A DNA stretch of 64,000 nt from Vitis vinifera (lineage: Eukaryota > Streptophyta > Magnoliopsida > Vitales > Vitaceae): positions 3,549,001 to 3,613,000 of the forward strand of contig NC_081817.1 in assembly GCF_030704535.1 (NCBI RefSeq), given 5' to 3'. The notes below the pieces were generated by a model that worked only from the letters and a program-made list of their open reading frames with translations, was not told where the DNA came from and did not search any database. A program made the translations under genes and the position numbers. Shown piece by piece: positions 12,258-24,100 of this stretch. Position 1 is the stretch's first letter; the number at the start of each line of letters is the position of its first letter.

Positions 12258-13017
12258 TTAAATTAAAATGGATAACATAAAATTAAATTATAACCCAAAA
12301 ACAATTTAAGGATATTTCATTAAAAAGGTATTTAGGATAAATTTCCTATTACCATGATTTGTTTTTTACTACTTTTTTTGGTTGAACAAAAAAAATTAAT
12401 GACTTTTGGTATTTAATTAAAAATAAATTATAAGTATTTATAAATGTAACTAAATTAAATATTTTATTATTAATAGGTTTAATTTAGTCATGTCGATTGA
12501 TATCAACATATTATTTTTAACTAAATAAAAAAAATCAATTATTTTAATTTTTTTATTTAACCATAAAACAAACATCATCTTTATTAAATATTTATGAGGT
12601 TAAAATTATAATGTTAATATTTTTTTATTAATTTTTTAAAATGATGAAAACTGAGGCCGTGTGTTGCTCCCATGTTATGATAGATGGTTTACAAAACGAG
12701 TCATACTTTACACTCTAATGTTTACGTTCAGATGTATTAATTCTAATTGATGAAAAATGTTAATTGAATAAATTATTTGATCTAATTGATTCGTATCATT
12801 GACCATATAAATTTGTTTTGAAAAATAGTTATTGGGATGTGTAGAATATGTTTATTTATATTTTTAAATATGTTTTTTTTACGTAGATTATAACTAAAGC
12901 AATTAAAAGATGTTTAAAAGTTATTTTTTTGAAAATATTTTATTTTCTAGTTTTAAAATCAATTTTCATGTTTTTTTTTGTCTTAAAAAAAATGTAGAAA
13001 ATAATTGTTAAACAAAT
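11427..13017. other. 3' flank of the SDR gene and AT-rich intergenic DNA
   Basis: The first few hundred bases probably include the SDR 3' UTR. The rest is AT-rich, with a (TA)n tract at about 12211-12250 and a MITE at about 12352-12583. No gene is seen. Confidence 0.6.
12352..12583. mobile_element. MITE with terminal gatgatgtttg, family B copy 1
   Basis: The right end reads, in reverse complement, agatgatgtttgttttatgg followed by ttaaataaaaaaatt. It closely resembles the left end of the element at 53915 (gatgatgtttgttttttggttgaat). The inner stretch ggtttaatttagtcatgtcg matches ggttcgatttaattatgttg near 54032. Both copies form long internal hairpins. No coding capacity. Confidence 0.55.
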
Positions 13018-13025
13018 GTTGTAAA

Positions 13026-13548
13026 TAGGAATGGCAACAGGGTGGGTTCAGGACGGGTCACCCCCCATCCTAATACCATCCATTTATTCAAAACAATTCT
13101 CATCTCCGTCCCATTTAAAAATTAAACGGAGCGGGCGGGTATGATAAATTCTCATACCCATCCAGCCCTTGCCCCATTTAACTTTTTTTTTCAATTTTAA
13201 TTTTTTTTTTAAAAATGTTACTTTTAAAATTTTTAGTTACATTAAAATAATATATTTTATAAATAATTAAATTATTATATTTTTTATAACTTATTTTTTA
13301 AAAAATATTTTTTTTATTATCTCTATATTAAAAATAGTAAAATTAAATTTAAAATTAAATTAATTTTAAAATTTAAATTTAATTTAATTTTAAAATTAAT
13401 TTTATATATAATGAGGGGCGAGACAGGGTAATACCCGAACCTATCCCGAGTTTTTAAAAAAATTCTCAAACCAATTTATTAAAATTAAACTCTGTCCCAT
13501 TAGGGGTGGGGCGGGTACCCGACAAAACCTGCCCCATTGCCATCCCTA
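13026..13548. mobile_element. non-autonomous hAT-like element with 8-bp TSD
   Basis: The ends are inverted: TAGGAATGGCAACAGGGTGG on the left, and TAGGGATGGCAATGGGGCAG read from the right on the opposite strand. Identical 8-bp direct repeats GTTGTAAA flank it at 13018-13025 and 13549-13556. An 8-bp duplication is the hallmark of the hAT superfamily. The interior (523 bp overall) has GC-rich ends, an AT-rich middle and no transposase. Confidence 0.85.
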
Positions 13549-13671
13549 GTTGTAAAAGAGCAAATTTTGACAGTAATTCTATAAAACACTTTTAACTTAA
13601 AGCATTTTTGAAAAAAAAAATAAGTATTTAAAATATTTAAAACACAACTTATAAAATTTTATAAAAATATA

Positions 13672-14961
13672 TGTTAGTAATTTTAGGCTAATCCAAACTA
13701 TAGTAATCACCCTATAAGGGGGGTAAATAGGATGATGGTCTCTTTTTCACAAATTTAAACTATGCAAAAATAAGAGACAATTATATACAAATATATAATA
13801 AACAAAATAAACACAATTGCATATAATTTAAAAGAGTTAGGGAAGAGAGAGTGCAAACACGAGAGTTTATAGTGGTTCGGCACTTCCTTACCTACGTCCA
13901 CTCTCCTCAACCTCCTAACCGAGTGAGGGTTTCACTATCTTGAAGCTTCAACCAAGCTTCCAATTTCTTTACAATTGAATTATGGTTTCAATTCACCCTC
14001 TTGGACTTTTGGCTCCAAGCACCTTTTACACTTCTTCGAGAGATATCCCACTCTTGAACAACCTCTCAAGTGATACCCCTCACTTGAGAAAATTTCTCTC
14101 AAAGATTTACAAATAAAATGATCTCTCAAAAATCCTAGCACAAAAACTTTAAGCTCAAATGATACAAGAGAAACTAGGATTGGATGGTGCACTAAAGATA
14201 TACAAGTTTTGGAATAATGGTGCACTCAAAAATACTCTTCAAAGGCTCAAATATAATCAAGAATGATTTGGGAAGGTTTTTGCTCATTAAACAATGAAGT
14301 TTGGAGCCTTTTATAGAAGAAAAAAGTCATACTAGTCGTTGGGGGTTCGACCGGTCGAGCTAGGGGTCGACCGGTTGACTAGCGGTTAAGAAAAGTGACC
14401 GTTGGGCCTCAACCGGACCTCGACCGGACCTCAACCGGTTGAGGTTCAACCTTGACCGGGAAGAGAAGGCCACTGGGAGAGAAAGAAACTTTTTAGCCTC
14501 CCTCAACCGGTCCTCGACCGGACGAGTACAACCGATCGACCGGTTGAACTGGTTAAGCCATTTTTTTGGTTCAACACTCAACCTTTTTCAACTTAAAACC
14601 TTTTAATACAAGTTTGAAAATCATTTAACACAAGGTTTTAGTTGAAAACATGAAATCATTGAATTCTTAAATATTTAAAACAATATTACTCTTGGATGAT
14701 TTTGGTGCATAAATAAAGAATGAAATGCATGAAAATCCTAGTGCACCAACAACCTTACAAAGAGATCCTAAGAAGTTTTGGTCTTGAAAAACTCTTCTTT
14801 TTGAAGTGGTCTTCTTCTTCATGATTTCTCCTTGGCTTGATTTGTCTTTGGATTGCCACTTTGGAAGTCATCTTGCCTAATCACACTTGAAATATGATCA
14901 TTAGTTCTAAACCTTATTTTGTTATCATCAAAATCAAGATTAACCAAACCTTGATTTCACA
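13672..14961 (-). mobile_element. solo LTR, family A copy 2 (1290 bp), TSD ATATA
   Basis: The sequence begins TG (tgttag), ends CA (tttcaca) and is flanked by identical ATATA at 13667-13671 and 14962-14966. It aligns throughout with 2236-3504, including the block near 13870 with tggttcggcac and a cluster of TCGACCGGT/TCAACCGGT words at about 14345-14545. There is no internal region, so it is another solo LTR. Its intact terminal TG and CA let the slightly decayed copy 1 be placed exactly. Confidence 0.88.
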
Positions 14962-15025
14962 ATATATTTGATCAATAATTTTCTTAAAAATACTTACTTT
15001 CGCTAAAAACATAAAAGCATTCTAA

Positions 15026-15641
15026 GGACCTGTTTGGTTCCTAATTTCAAAAACGGTTTTTTGTTCTTAAAAACAAAAACCATTTTTTGATAACAATAAA
15101 AAGATGTTTTTATTATTTTTTCACTATTCGTAGAATAAATTATTTTTTTGTGTTTTTTTTTTTTTTTTTTGTATTTTCTTAATTATTTTTTGTGTTTCCA
15201 CACAGGTGAGATCCACCCAACCACCACATCCCCACCTCCACCCGTAAGCCCTTTCTTATTCCTTAAATTATTGAAATAATATATTTATATATGATTATAA
15301 AGTCATCAATTGTTTAAGAAAATTATAATTGATGTAAAAATTTTAAAATAGGTTATTTTTTTTAATTTAAATGAATTGTATATATAAAAATTATTTTTAT
15401 ATTTATAATATAAAGTTAATGAAAAAAAACACTTTATTAATTAAAAAAATAATTTTTTATTGTTTTATTTATTCTATTTTTTTTTATTAACTCAACAAAA
15501 TATATTTTTTTAAATTTTTGAGAATAAAAATGTTTTCCAAAATTTAATTCCCAAACATATATATATATTTTTTTTAAACATAAAAATCTGTTCTTGTTCT
15601 CAAAAAAACTGTTTTTCAGCACAGTTTCAAAAACAGTACCC
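15026..15641. mobile_element. candidate MITE
   Basis: The left end ggacctgtttggttcc, followed by caaaaacggtttttt, is an imperfect inverted repeat of the right end (reverse strand gggtactgtttttgaaac). The interior is AT-rich and has no ORF of interest. I could not settle a target duplication, so boundaries and class are uncertain. Confidence 0.4.
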
Positions 15642-15969
15642 TAATACTTGCATAAAAAATATCAAGAAGTAAATCATTTTCTTTTAGAATCGATAGCACG
15701 AAAAAATTATAGACGGAGACAAAAGTGTACACCTAGAATGAGAAGTAAAAGGAATGATGCTCGTCTACATGTCTTAAAGTTTGTGGCTTTGAGCCTTTGG
15801 CTACGTTAAAGGACGATGCGGCGGAAAATTAGGTCGGATATCTCAACAAATGATAAAGACAGAGGTAGATATTATCACCTTCACCCTTCAACTTGAAACC
15901 TAAGAGTGAGAATGAGATATGTGTCAGACTGAAGAGATCACCGTCAGAGGGGTTTCGTCATACCCCGCT

Positions 15970-16830
15970 TTCTCAATCACGTGCCGCTGCTTTCTGTTGC
16001 GTCACCTCATTGCTTGCCAGCCCATTCCTTCCACGTGCCTACATCTTAGCGGTTGCTGCAGGTTCCGCCCCCTTCCACCTCTGCCTCCACGTTTCCGTAA
16101 CTGAAACCATTATCATATTTCACATGCCTCCACATACTATTTCAAGTTATAACTTTCTCTCATTTCCATTTAAAACCACCCTTCTTTTCGTTAATTAGGA
16201 AACTTTCTCCCAAAACGTCTCCAAAAAATCCACGCCACCGGGCGGCAATTTTAATTCCAAGGAAACCAGTGCTCGAAACGTGTTCAGCGCGAACTGCGAG
16301 GATGCAGTCTCAGCTCCACGTCGGTTTTCGACACGTGTCGCCTCTACACTTTACAAACTTAAGATATTCCGCAAGCGTCAATCCACGTTGACATCTGGTC
16401 TCACACGTGTCCATATCTGCCTCGTTTCGTAGACGTTTTCACAGGACAACTGGAATCCAGAAAATAGAGAAGATGGCTTTTAATCATCCCAGAGTGCGTC
16501 CTCACACGCGATGTCGACCGAGCGGGAAAGGTGCCGAATTATGTCGGTTGCGTGTTCCCACTCGCCTAAGCTCGTGTGGTGTTCCAAATCAAACGCGAAT
16601 CTCGTAGTCTAAGATCCCGCCACGTGTTGATATCCTCTATAACAGTATTATATGAGTATTAAAAGATCAAAATATAGGGGTGAGACTACAAAAGGCGAAT
16701 AAGAGGACAGGTCGTCCCAGGACCACATGCGTGTCAGAAAAGACACCGATCGTGTTGCAAAGGGATTGGGCCACGTAGAGAAGCCGAAGGCAGCCTTTAC
16801 ACGTGGTGGACTTTGAATAGGAGAGAGAAT
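15970..16830 (+). promoter_or_regulatory. ABRE/G-box-rich promoter of the PP2C gene
   Basis: Within about 0.86 kb there are at least six CACGTG cores: 15978-15983, 16032-16037 (in ccacgtgcc), 16332-16337 (in gacacgtgtc), 16404-16409 (in cacacgtgtcc), 16621-16626 (in ccacgtgttg) and 16800-16805 (in acacgtgg). Further ACGT cores are present. (C/T)ACGTG(G/T)C-type ABREs are bound by ABF/AREB bZIP factors, and clade A PP2C genes are known to be ABA-induced. The motif count is directly visible; ABA inducibility of this gene is inferred. Confidence 0.75.
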
Positions 16831-16898
16831 ATAGGTGGGAAGATGGACGGTTGCGATGCGATTTTTGTATTGAGAGTTGTACGTCACACCAACTGTTC

Positions 16899-16988
16899 AT
16901 GTCGGATGATGCCCGTGACGGTGACGGGCAGCTGCCCGTAACTTGCTGGTGGCCCCCAGGTGAAAATGGAAGCGTCTTCCCTCAGTAG
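16899..16988 (+). CDS. possible upstream ORF (29 codons) in the PP2C leader
   Basis: An ATG at 16899 opens a 29-codon frame ending at TAG 16986-16988, 179 bp before the PP2C start. It begins MSDDARDGDG and is rich in Asp, Gly and Pro. It overlaps a 16-bp perfect palindrome (16924-16939). Whether it lies in the mRNA depends on the unknown transcription start. No homology is recognised. Confidence 0.3.
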   Translation: MSDDARDGDGQLPVTCWWPPGENGSVFPQ

Positions 16989-17167
16989 AAAAAGCTTCCG
17001 GGCCTCCATTTCAACGGGTACTTGAGAGAGCGTACCGGACGATCTCTGGTATCTGTTCTTTCGTTTTTCATTACCAAAATATTTATCAATATTGTTAACT
17101 GGGGTTTGCGTTGGAGCTTGAAGCCGAAGTGCGAGAGTTTTGGTTTTTGATTCATCAGGCGATTTTC

Positions 17168-19209
17168 ATGGCTGGGATTTGCTGCGGAGTTGTTGGCGAG
17201 AGTAAAACACAGGCGGCGATTGAGCCCAGTTCCCGACCGGCGAGGCGTCGTAGAGTGGACGTACGCCATCTGAAATTTGTTGCCGGTGTTTCCGTCCCGA
17301 CGCCGGAGAAGAGCCGTAAACGCCAGAAGCTAGAGGTTTATGATAAGACAGCTTCGGAGGCGGCGCGTGAGTGCGAAAACGCCTTAGAGAATTGTAAAGT
17401 GCAGGAAGACGAATCTGTAGAACTGAAAGGAGGTGTTTCTGTCCAGGTGGAGCAGGATCAGTTGGTCCAGGAATGCCCTAAATTTGGTATGACGTCTGTA
17501 CGTGGCAGGAGGAGAGATATGGAGGACGCTGTATCGATACATCCATCGTTCTGGGGCCAAGACGCCCAAAATTGTACTGGATTACACTACTACGGCGTTT
17601 ACGACGGCCATGGCTGCTCTCATGTAAATTATCGATCTATAGCTTAACGCTTCGTACCTATTCTTCATCTTACGATTCGCTGAAAGACTTTATCCTAATT
17701 TCGTTTTGTTTTGATCTTCGTAGGTGGCGATGAAGTGCAAAGATCGGATGCATGAGATTGCAAAAGAGGAAATCGAGAGATGTGGGCAATCATGGGAACA
17801 GGTGATGGAGCGAAGCTTCTCGCGCATGGACAAGGAGGTGGTAGAATGGTGTAATGGTCAGTGGAGCTCGAATTGCAGGTGCGAGCTTCGGACGCCGCAG
17901 TGCGACGCAGTTGGATCTACGGCCGTTGTTGCGATTGTAACGCCGGAGAAGGTTGTCGTTTCTAATTGTGGTGATTCCCGCGCCGTTCTTTGCCGTAACG
18001 GCGTCGCCATTCCTCTGTCATCCGACCACAAGGTTAGCCTTCTGAGACACGAACATCTCACTGGTTTTCGATTTTTATTTTTTGTCTCGGTTTCTGAGAA
18101 CTGGAGGACGGGAAGAAAGAGAAGATGAAAACAAAATAGTAGTTGTATGCATAGGCTTCGTTCTTGAAATATAAAATTCGTCATTTTTTCTCCCATTTTC
18201 TCACCAACCAAACGGGACATAATTTTATGATCACAAATTTGGAATTTATTCTTGATCCTCCTTACTCGTCTCATTAGAGCGAAGATCTCAACACGCCGGA
18301 TCACGCGTTTTTACCAAACCTCCCATCTCTGACGTGCGCCCTAGGTTGCACGTTCTACTGTGAAACGAGGTTGCGCGTGCCCGTCACGCTCCAATCCCTT
18401 GGTTTAGTAGTGGGTTTGGAACTTTTTGGAACTTTTGGTTGTGGAACACGTGGACACTCAAGTTGCGTTTGCTTTGCAAATCGCATTTTCACTGTTGCTG
18501 TGTGCATCAGTAGAGTATACACGCTTTGTAGGAGCTTATGCCCAACCGTTGGATGCATATAGATTGATGTCTTGACATTTAGACACTTTCTTTTGTTTTT
18601 GGGTACAGCCTGATCGACCCGATGAACTGCTACGGATCCAGGCCGCCGGCGGTCGTGTAATATATTGGGATGTTCCACGGGTTCTCGGAGTCCTAGCCAT
18701 GTCCAGAGCTATAGGTAAGCGTCCATTTAGCCTGCCCCTTAGCATATACTCTCACCAAATTATTTTTTACTTTCTTCTTCAAACAAACCAAACCAAATAC
18801 ATCTAATTTTGGTAAATTAATGACTAGTTTGGGAATTGCAGTATTTGAAAGCCCAACTCATATTCATTCTTACGCAGGTGACAATTACTTGAAACCGTAC
18901 GTAATTTCGGAACCGGAGGTGACGACATGGGACCGAAGCCCAGAGGACGAGTGTTTGATCCTGGCAAGCGACGGACTATGGGACGTAGTGTCCAACGATA
19001 CAGCATGCGGAGTGGCACGTATGTGTCTGAATGCGCAGGCGCCGCCGTCTCCGCCGGTGTCACCGGAAACTGGAGCTGGGATAGGTGCAGGCGGCGAGAG
19101 CTCCGACAAAGCTTGCTTAGACGCGTCTATGCTGCTGACGAAGTTGGCCTTGGCTCGGGATAGTGCGGATAACGTCAGCGTGGTTGTAGTTGACCTGAGA
19201 AACAAATAA
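17168..19209 (+). CDS. PP2CA: clade A protein phosphatase 2C, PP2CA/AHG3 type
   Basis: Exons 17168-17623, 17724-18032, 18609-18714 and 18878-19209 give 400 aa. The N-terminus [11 protein letters not shown] is the signature of Arabidopsis PP2CA/AHG3. Metal-binding motifs are RRRDMED (114-120), VYDGHG (144-149) and the DGLWDVV stretch near the C-terminus. VIYWD places the conserved lock Trp at residue 275; in this clade it inserts into the ABA-bound PYR/PYL receptor. [13 protein letters not shown] follows. The enzyme dephosphorylates Ser/Thr of SnRK2 kinases to hold ABA signalling off, and is blocked by receptor plus ABA. A low-complexity Pro/Gly insertion ([13 protein letters not shown]) precedes the last helices. 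Intron positions follow domain phase cleanly. The start at 17168 is fixed by the conserved N-terminus; a longer reading to 17111 lacks an ATG. No defect is seen. Confidence 0.96.
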
Positions 19210-21138
19210 AAAGAAAATCCCAGAAATTCTGTTTTTATTAAATACTACTGGTAATGGTCTTTTGTCTTTTTTTCTACAATCAAAAGAGAGGGAAAACAAG
19301 AGAGATTATCATTCAGATGTTTAGTGGACTGCACAAAATGTGCAGAGAAGAATGAATTATACAAGTTTAAATCTTAAACTGTGAATTTGATGACCACCAT
19401 GTACAAGAAAGCGAAGGGAGATATGTTTTTATCACCCTTGGAATCCATGATTAAATACCCTTATTGATCTGTCTTTTCCAGTGTTATCAGCCATTACATT
19501 TATTTTCCCTTTCCATTTTCTTAGAAAATTTATACTCCAGACAGAAGGTGGGTGGGTGATATAATTGGAAATTGAACGAGTCCTAAGAGCAAGTTCATTT
19601 CTTACGTGGAGCTCTTTTTCTTTAATTCGCCCAGAATAAAACTAAAATAGCTAAACGTTTAATCGAATTAGGGTTGAAAATTGTGTAATGATGTTCAAAA
19701 GAGGGCACCCACAGAATTCGATTAGGAGGATATCCAGCCATTGTCTTGTTTCCCCATACAAAATTTTGGAGAATGTGCAAAATACATTGAACTAGTGCGA
19801 AGTTACAGATGGTGATTGTTGTTGGGACCCTTGTGGCGTATGGATAAGCGTCATCCCGCCCTCTCAGTGGAGGGAGTGGGAGTGGGAGATACTGGGATCC
19901 CCATCCCCACCTCCAATGATTCATATTCCGTGACAGGATGTAAAGGGGTTAAGCACCCAGACCTGTTGGTCCCTGGTTCATGCCATCACCATCTCTCTCT
20001 GCTGGACTTAATTAGGTTTTGTTTGGATAGTGATGGCATTGTCCTGTGTATTTATAACAACTACTTAACCAATCAAAACTCCATTTACTTTTACCCTAAC
20101 TGGCACCAAGCGAGACCATGGCCGGTGGGGAATATATACATTGATTGTGACCTATCGCTGGTCGCTCACTGGCCTTTTGTTTGGGTGAGCCAGGATTCTG
20201 TATTGCAAATTTTTGCTACAACTTGCAAAAATGGCTTCGCCCTCTTCTCAGCATTATGAATATTGACCAATTACAAAGGAGTCCCCTAAAATTAAAACAA
20301 GGTTTCATCGCAATACCCTACTAGACTCGTTGATTTGGTCCCTGCGAGGAAGCCTTTTTCGACTATTCACTGTAACAGTTGGTTGATAGCTCTTTTCTCC
20401 ACCCTTCTAAGATGGCCCTCACTCTTGCTCTGGTTAACCCTTTCCATAATTCAAATTGGGATGGGTAGTCTAGCTCAATACCCAATTGGTCGATGCAATG
20501 TGTAAATGACCAATAATAATATCTCTACTGGATGGGTAAGCCTTTGGGTCAGGCAACTGGGAACTCAAAACATTCAGAACCAAGCAAAGGAGGACTGAAT
20601 GCCCTCCCTTTATCTGCATTTGCTCACCGTATTAAAATTGACAGACAAAATAAACAAGTAATCTTTATGTGTTTTGATTACCAACATCGCCCATTTTATT
20701 CTTTTCATTCCTATAGAGAAAAAGGAAAAAGTGAAGCAGATGGTAGGGCATCATTTAGACCATCTGCAAAAATTGGATCCATTACATGGAAGCTTCGTGT
20801 CTAACAAAGGCAACTGAGTGAACAATTCCAATCTTAAGGGAAAAACAAATCAACCACATGAGATTTAGCATATTGAATACATGTGTTTCTTTCTAAAAGA
20901 AAGCACATGAACACAAAGTCGGGTAGCACGGGAGGATAATGACAGGACCTATGGTCTAGAGGTCCACAAGAATCCTCCTAAAGGATTCTATGCTATGGAT
21001 CACTGGAAACTGTAACCTGCCTACCACCAAATAAACCAGAAGGAAAAAAATACTGAAGAGGAATAAAGCAAAAGGGAACTTTTTCTTCTATGGCACCAGT
21101 CAGATAGAAAACATTCTCTGGCATCAAGACTAATAAGC
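19210..21138. other. intergenic region between convergent PP2C and SMO2
   Basis: This 1.9-kb stretch holds the 3' flanks of both genes and no convincing gene. The ORF around 19816-20259 has no recognisable domain. No element with readable termini was found. Confidence 0.55.
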
Positions 21139-24100
21139 TTACTTCTCTCGTGACGTTTGATTGTTGCTGGCTTCAGCTTCATATCTCTTCAGTGCCTGCA
21201 ATTTTCTGTAACCCTTGTCTGTACCAAATATCCTGATAAAGTGCACAAATGGGAGTTAGAACCATCAATGTATCAGAGAGGATTTACAATAAGAACCAGG
21301 TATCATTGCAAAAGAAGCATGTCCTGATTCTACAAATAATATATATAATGCTTCATGATCCCATAAAAAACATATAGGGTTAGATGGCAGAGGAAATCAG
21401 AAACAGAAATCACAGAGCAGGTGAAATGATGAATGTTTGTAAAGCATACTGTGGCTGATTCTAACCAAAATTCAAAAATTGACAGAAAATTTCCATCCAA
21501 ATTATAATATTTTGTTAATAAATAATCTCTAGCAACATACAGGGTATGAGCAGAATTCAAATCCAGAGCCACATGGTCATAATTTCTTCAACTAATAATA
21601 TTTCATGCAACTCAAAAGTTGGCATAAAGGAAAAGACAACATTTTTTCCCGAGTTACAAAATTATTTAAACTGACCTAGGCAGACAAAATATTGAATGTT
21701 TAATTATAGTTAATGGATTATCTCTAAACCATTAGATGTGTGTACCATAGTCATGATTTTCTGAATGCCACTCTCAAGATTTTCTCAGTACCTGCAAAAA
21801 ATTACACTAACGGATATTTCATTCCACTCACTGATATTTTTCATGGCATCCTATGAAACTGACATGCAAAGTTTGCAAGCAATGCAGGTTTATAATTACT
21901 CAAAAAATTTAAGATTGATCGAAACTCGCTTTTGTTGTGCCAGTGGAAGCCTTAATGCAAACAATATTATTTCTAGAACACAAAAATAAACCAATTCACA
22001 CAAAAGTGGACGAGGTTTTAACATGGTTCGGCCAACCATGTCTAAATCTAAGGATAAGAGACGATCATTCCAGTCATGAATATTTATTGAGATATTCCTA
22101 ATAACTTTCCTTATTCTATAAGGAAATCTAATATCATAATAACATATCGACTTAGAAAATATTCTATACAATATTCTTTACAAAAAGGAATCTATACTAA
22201 TTAGGATTTTTGGACACTTTTCAACAACTTTTCCCCTGTGGGGCAGTTCAAAAAGTATAATTGATGTTGTCTACAAGAACAAATAACCCAGGAAGTGATT
22301 ATGAAGGATATTCATGAAAATTTTTAAACACTGCAAAATTCCCTTCATCGTTTGTAAGAAAGGAGAAGCTAATAGGGTAGCTGATGCTATAACTTACATG
22401 GGTTTATCATCCTAATTCAATTATGTGGATCAAAGGGTTCCAAATCAAGTGGAGAGTATTGTCAATAAGGGTACAAAAAGAGTGAACCTTCAACAGTGTA
22501 TTGCTATAAGTTTGTTATCAATAAGACTTTCTTTCCTTCCAAAAATAAATGAACAAATTCTCAGTGGGCCAACTAGAAAACTCCAGTTCTCCAATGATCT
22601 TGAATGTGAAGAAATCAATTTTCTTGCTCCAGTCTCTGGTCCATATGACTTCCAGACAGTATAAAGAACACCTCTCACATAAAGGCAGGCAGAAGCAAAA
22701 CCTTTAAATGTATAAAGGAGCATCCCCCTTATCTATCAAAATCTGTGTGTGGGGCATAGTCAGGAATCCTACAAAAGATAGAGGCATGTTCCCAATCCCA
22801 CAAGAAACCAGAATGCTGCATTTGGTTTTTTTTGAAACATTGTATTGTTTTCATTTTCTTCCCTAATTTGCAAGAATGAATTAAAAGTCAATAAAGCAGA
22901 AGTTTTTGCATCCTACATGATATTTCATTAATCCTCCTGTATCCAGTAGAAAAATCGTCAATCATAAATTCAAAACTAGCTTATTATGCTCTAAACAAAT
23001 GATCTAAAGAAGCCCATGCCCGTTATTCCATGTTCTCATTGTACCATGTTCTAGGGTAAGTAGCAACCAGAGGGCACATACACATCCCAACCAGCATAAC
23101 AAAGTGATCCATGTTCTAGGTAACATTCCCTCTGACTCTGAGTGCCTCTACCTCTGTAGAGTAGGCCTCTGAAGAGTGTAGACCCTAAATCTGAGCCTTG
23201 ATGCATTTTCATTGATCCCTAGGAAGCAATTTCAAACTATGCATGTGGACTATTGTGGCAATCAAAAAACAGAAATTACCGTCCAACAAATATCATTACT
23301 AAACAAAATGAGGTTGAATGTTCAACTGCATTTTATCTCTGAATTAAAATATCCATCTATTCAATCTAGCTATATATATATATAGATGTGTGTGTGTGTG
23401 TGAATAACATCTGAGATGACTGAAACAAATGGCATATACCATTTTCAACCAGAAAAGTTAGCATGGTTAATACAAGCAAAACAGTTTCACAGATGCAACA
23501 AAGATGAATATGAAAAACATGTCACAGCTCTACCAAAGCTCATCTTCTTCAAGTAATTTCACACAGTACAATTTCTTCCGGAAAAACTTTTTCTTTTATA
23601 GGCAAAAGGCGGATGTAGATTAATAGTGACTAAGCAAAGGGCATACCAAAGCACACATGATTTATACAATAGGCACCAGCAGGCAAGCAAATTCTTCCAG
23701 AAAAACACATGCTAGATGTTTCAAAAAATTACCAGTCCATATAAACAAAAGTTGATGAGTAGTTCCCAGACTTGGTGTACAGCACGCGGTGATGATAATC
23801 ATGAAAATTAGCACTGCAAAATTTTATAGATGATCAGCACTGCAAATTCTTCCATTTATAGATGAAAATCCACACCATGGTGATCAAGTAGATTGCCAAC
23901 CCAAGCAGCAAGGAAGAAGAAAATATAACTCACCCTCCATACAAAGGGATAAAATTTGAAAGGCTAAATGGAAAATGGTATCCACAATGAGCCTCAACAG
24001 TCTCCAGCACTCTCACTACCATCCATAGCCACAGGGTAAACAAATGAGGTCCAGTGATAGCAGGGCCTAGAATAGTTGCAAAGCCAAGGAACAGTATCTC

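Noticed and set aside
16407..16607. 66-codon plus-strand ORF in the PP2C promoter
   Set aside because: It overlaps the ABRE-rich promoter and shows no family similarity.
19816..20259. 147-codon plus-strand ORF between PP2C and SMO2
   Set aside because: No recognisable domain, codon pattern or splice partners, and composition like the intergenic surroundings.
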